Assembly (NCBI RefSeq): GCF_000285595.1
Contig: NZ_HE611064.1
Location: 637,270 to 701,269 of the forward strand
Reading direction: 5' to 3'
Length of the DNA stretch: 64,000 nt
From: Kurthia senegalensis
GTDB lineage: Bacteria > Bacillota > Bacilli > Bacillales_A > Planococcaceae
Made by a program: the position numbers and the translations under genes
Part shown: positions 63,241 through 64,000 of the stretch, one piece after another
Position numbering within the stretch: the first letter of the stretch is position 1
Layout of the letters: every line of letters starts with the position of its first letter
The notes under the pieces: model-generated
What the model saw: only the letters and a program-made list of their open reading frames with translations
What the model was told of the DNA's origin: nothing
Databases searched by the model: none

Positions 63241-64000
63241 TTACTCGAAGCGGTTCACGAGTGTACCGATGCCTTCGATCGATACTTTAACTGTATCACC
63301 TGCTTTTAAAAATGTAGGTGGTGTCATTGCCTTCCCTACGCCAGCTGGTGTTCCTGTTAAAATAACGTCCCCCGGTTCTAACGTTACGAGGCTAGAAATT
63401 TCAACAATCAAATCAACGACTGAGTGCGTCATTTGAGCAGTCGTACCGCTTTGGCGAATTTCATCGTTCACTTTCGTTACGATCGTTAATTTTTGTGGAT
63501 CTGGAATTTCATCTTTCGTTACTAAATATGGACCCATTGGGCAAGAACCATCTAATGATTTTCCTAAGAAATATTGACGATGTTTGTCTTGTAAATTACG
63601 TGCCGTTAAATCGTTCGCAATCGTGTAACCGAAGACGTAATCATATGCTAATGCTTTCGGAATATTTTTACCTTTTTTACCGATCACAATCGCTAATTCA
63701 CCTTCATAGTCAAATGAATCTGTTACGTCTGCGTGGACAGATAATGTTTCTTCATCTGCTGCAATCGCTGTCGGTGCTTTCGTAAAGACAACGATATCTT
63801 CCGGTGCATCGCCACCCATTTCCGCAACGTGATCGCTATAGTTTTTGCCGACACAAATGATGTTTTTTGTCGTACGTGGAATCGGTGCTAACCATTCAAT
63901 TTCTGTAAAGCTGCGTTTAAAAGCAGCTGGGTTTTCTGATTGTTCAGCAGCAGCAACTAATTTACGTGCAGCTTCAACAAATTCGAAACCGTAAGTCATT
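63241..64000 (-). CDS. yisK: Fumarylacetoacetate hydrolase-family protein YisK, 5' end outside window
   Basis: At least 253 residues are visible; homologues are ~300, so the N-terminus lies beyond 64000. The FAH domain is clear: ICVGKNYSDHVAEMG, FDYEGELAIVIGKKGKN, YTIANDLTARNLQ, GKSLDGSCPMGPYLV, and TGTPAGVG near the end, with metal-binding Glu/Glu/Asp in these blocks. In B. subtilis YisK is an oxaloacetate decarboxylase also linked to cell-shape control through Mbl. Its ATG at 63999 is internal, not a real start. Confidence 0.9.
   Translation of the reverse strand, partial: MTYGFEFVEAARKLVAAAEQSENPAAFKRSFTEIEWLAPIPRTTKNIICVGKNYSDHVAEMGGDAPEDIVVFTKAPTAIAADEETLSVHADVTDSFDYEGELAIVIGKKGKNIPKALAYDYVFGYTIANDLTARNLQDKHRQYFLGKSLDGSCPMGPYLVTKDEIPDPQKLTIVTKVNDEIRQSGTTAQMTHSVVDLIVEISSLVTLEPGDVILTGTPAGVGKAMTPPTFLKAGDTVKVSIEGIGTLVNRFE

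Overview
The window is AT-rich chromosomal DNA from a low-GC Gram-positive bacterium (class Bacilli). Gene order over long stretches follows Bacillus subtilis: ykuR-ykuQ-ccpC-ykuL next to ykyB and cheV; yjcF-yjcG-yjcH; yjbO through spx, then trpS, fabF and fabH; and yisK-yisL with yitS-yitU-yitV-yitW. A clpB gene, an unusual MurE motif, a Spo0E-like gene and a murE-prfC neighbourhood fit the Planococcaceae (Caryophanaceae, Kurthia/Rummeliibacillus-like) better than Bacillus itself. That placement is inference from remembered gene content, not from a search.

Layout. 0-4 kb: the 3' end of potD, a secreted CAP-domain gene with two frame breaks, an MFS exporter and an IS3-like remnant. 4-14 kb: acetylase-branch diaminopimelate/lysine genes, the CcpC regulator, the c-di-AMP receptor DarB, polyphosphate genes ppk and ppx, ykyB, cheV and ykwC. 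14-20.5 kb: a YfcC-type transporter, several small genes, a MarR regulator, a Ktr-type K+ channel subunit and a TerC Mn exporter under a yybP-ykoY riboswitch. 20.5-30 kb: an FMN reductase, prfC, a LysM glucosaminidase, murE, an M42 peptidase, a PAS histidine kinase and an aldehyde dehydrogenase. 30-36.8 kb: a hairpin-rich intergenic region with a candidate small RNA, phosphate transport (pit plus its DUF47 partner), a phosphatase, a lipoprotein nuclease, yutG and yjcH-G-F. 37-51 kb: mgtE, a second IS remnant and the yjb block (pseudouridine synthase, NAD kinase, RelQ, YjbL, YjbK, CwlQ, globin, SpxH, PepF, CoiA, MecA, Spx). 51-64 kb: T-box-controlled trpS, FapR-controlled fabH-fabF, CtsR-controlled clpB that lacks its N-domain, a third IS remnant beside a collapsed ABC transporter, and the yit/yis genes.

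How the genes work together. Spx, MecA, SpxH, ClpB with CtsR sites and PepF form a proteolysis and stress module. DarB, RelQ, KtrB, Ppk/Ppx and MgtE together suggest nucleotide-second-messenger, potassium, magnesium and polyphosphate homeostasis. DapH, DapL, MurE, CwlQ, the LysM glucosaminidase and YjbK-YjbL concern cell-wall precursors and remodelling or sit beside such genes.

The most striking feature is not a new system but a pattern: six genes carry eight single-base losses, each in an A/T run of six or seven, and each is repaired by adding one A/T. One of the genes is murE, which is normally essential. This points to homopolymer under-calling in the assembly, or to real slippage tolerated by the cell. 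I saw no CRISPR array, prophage, tRNA, rRNA or convincing new defence system.
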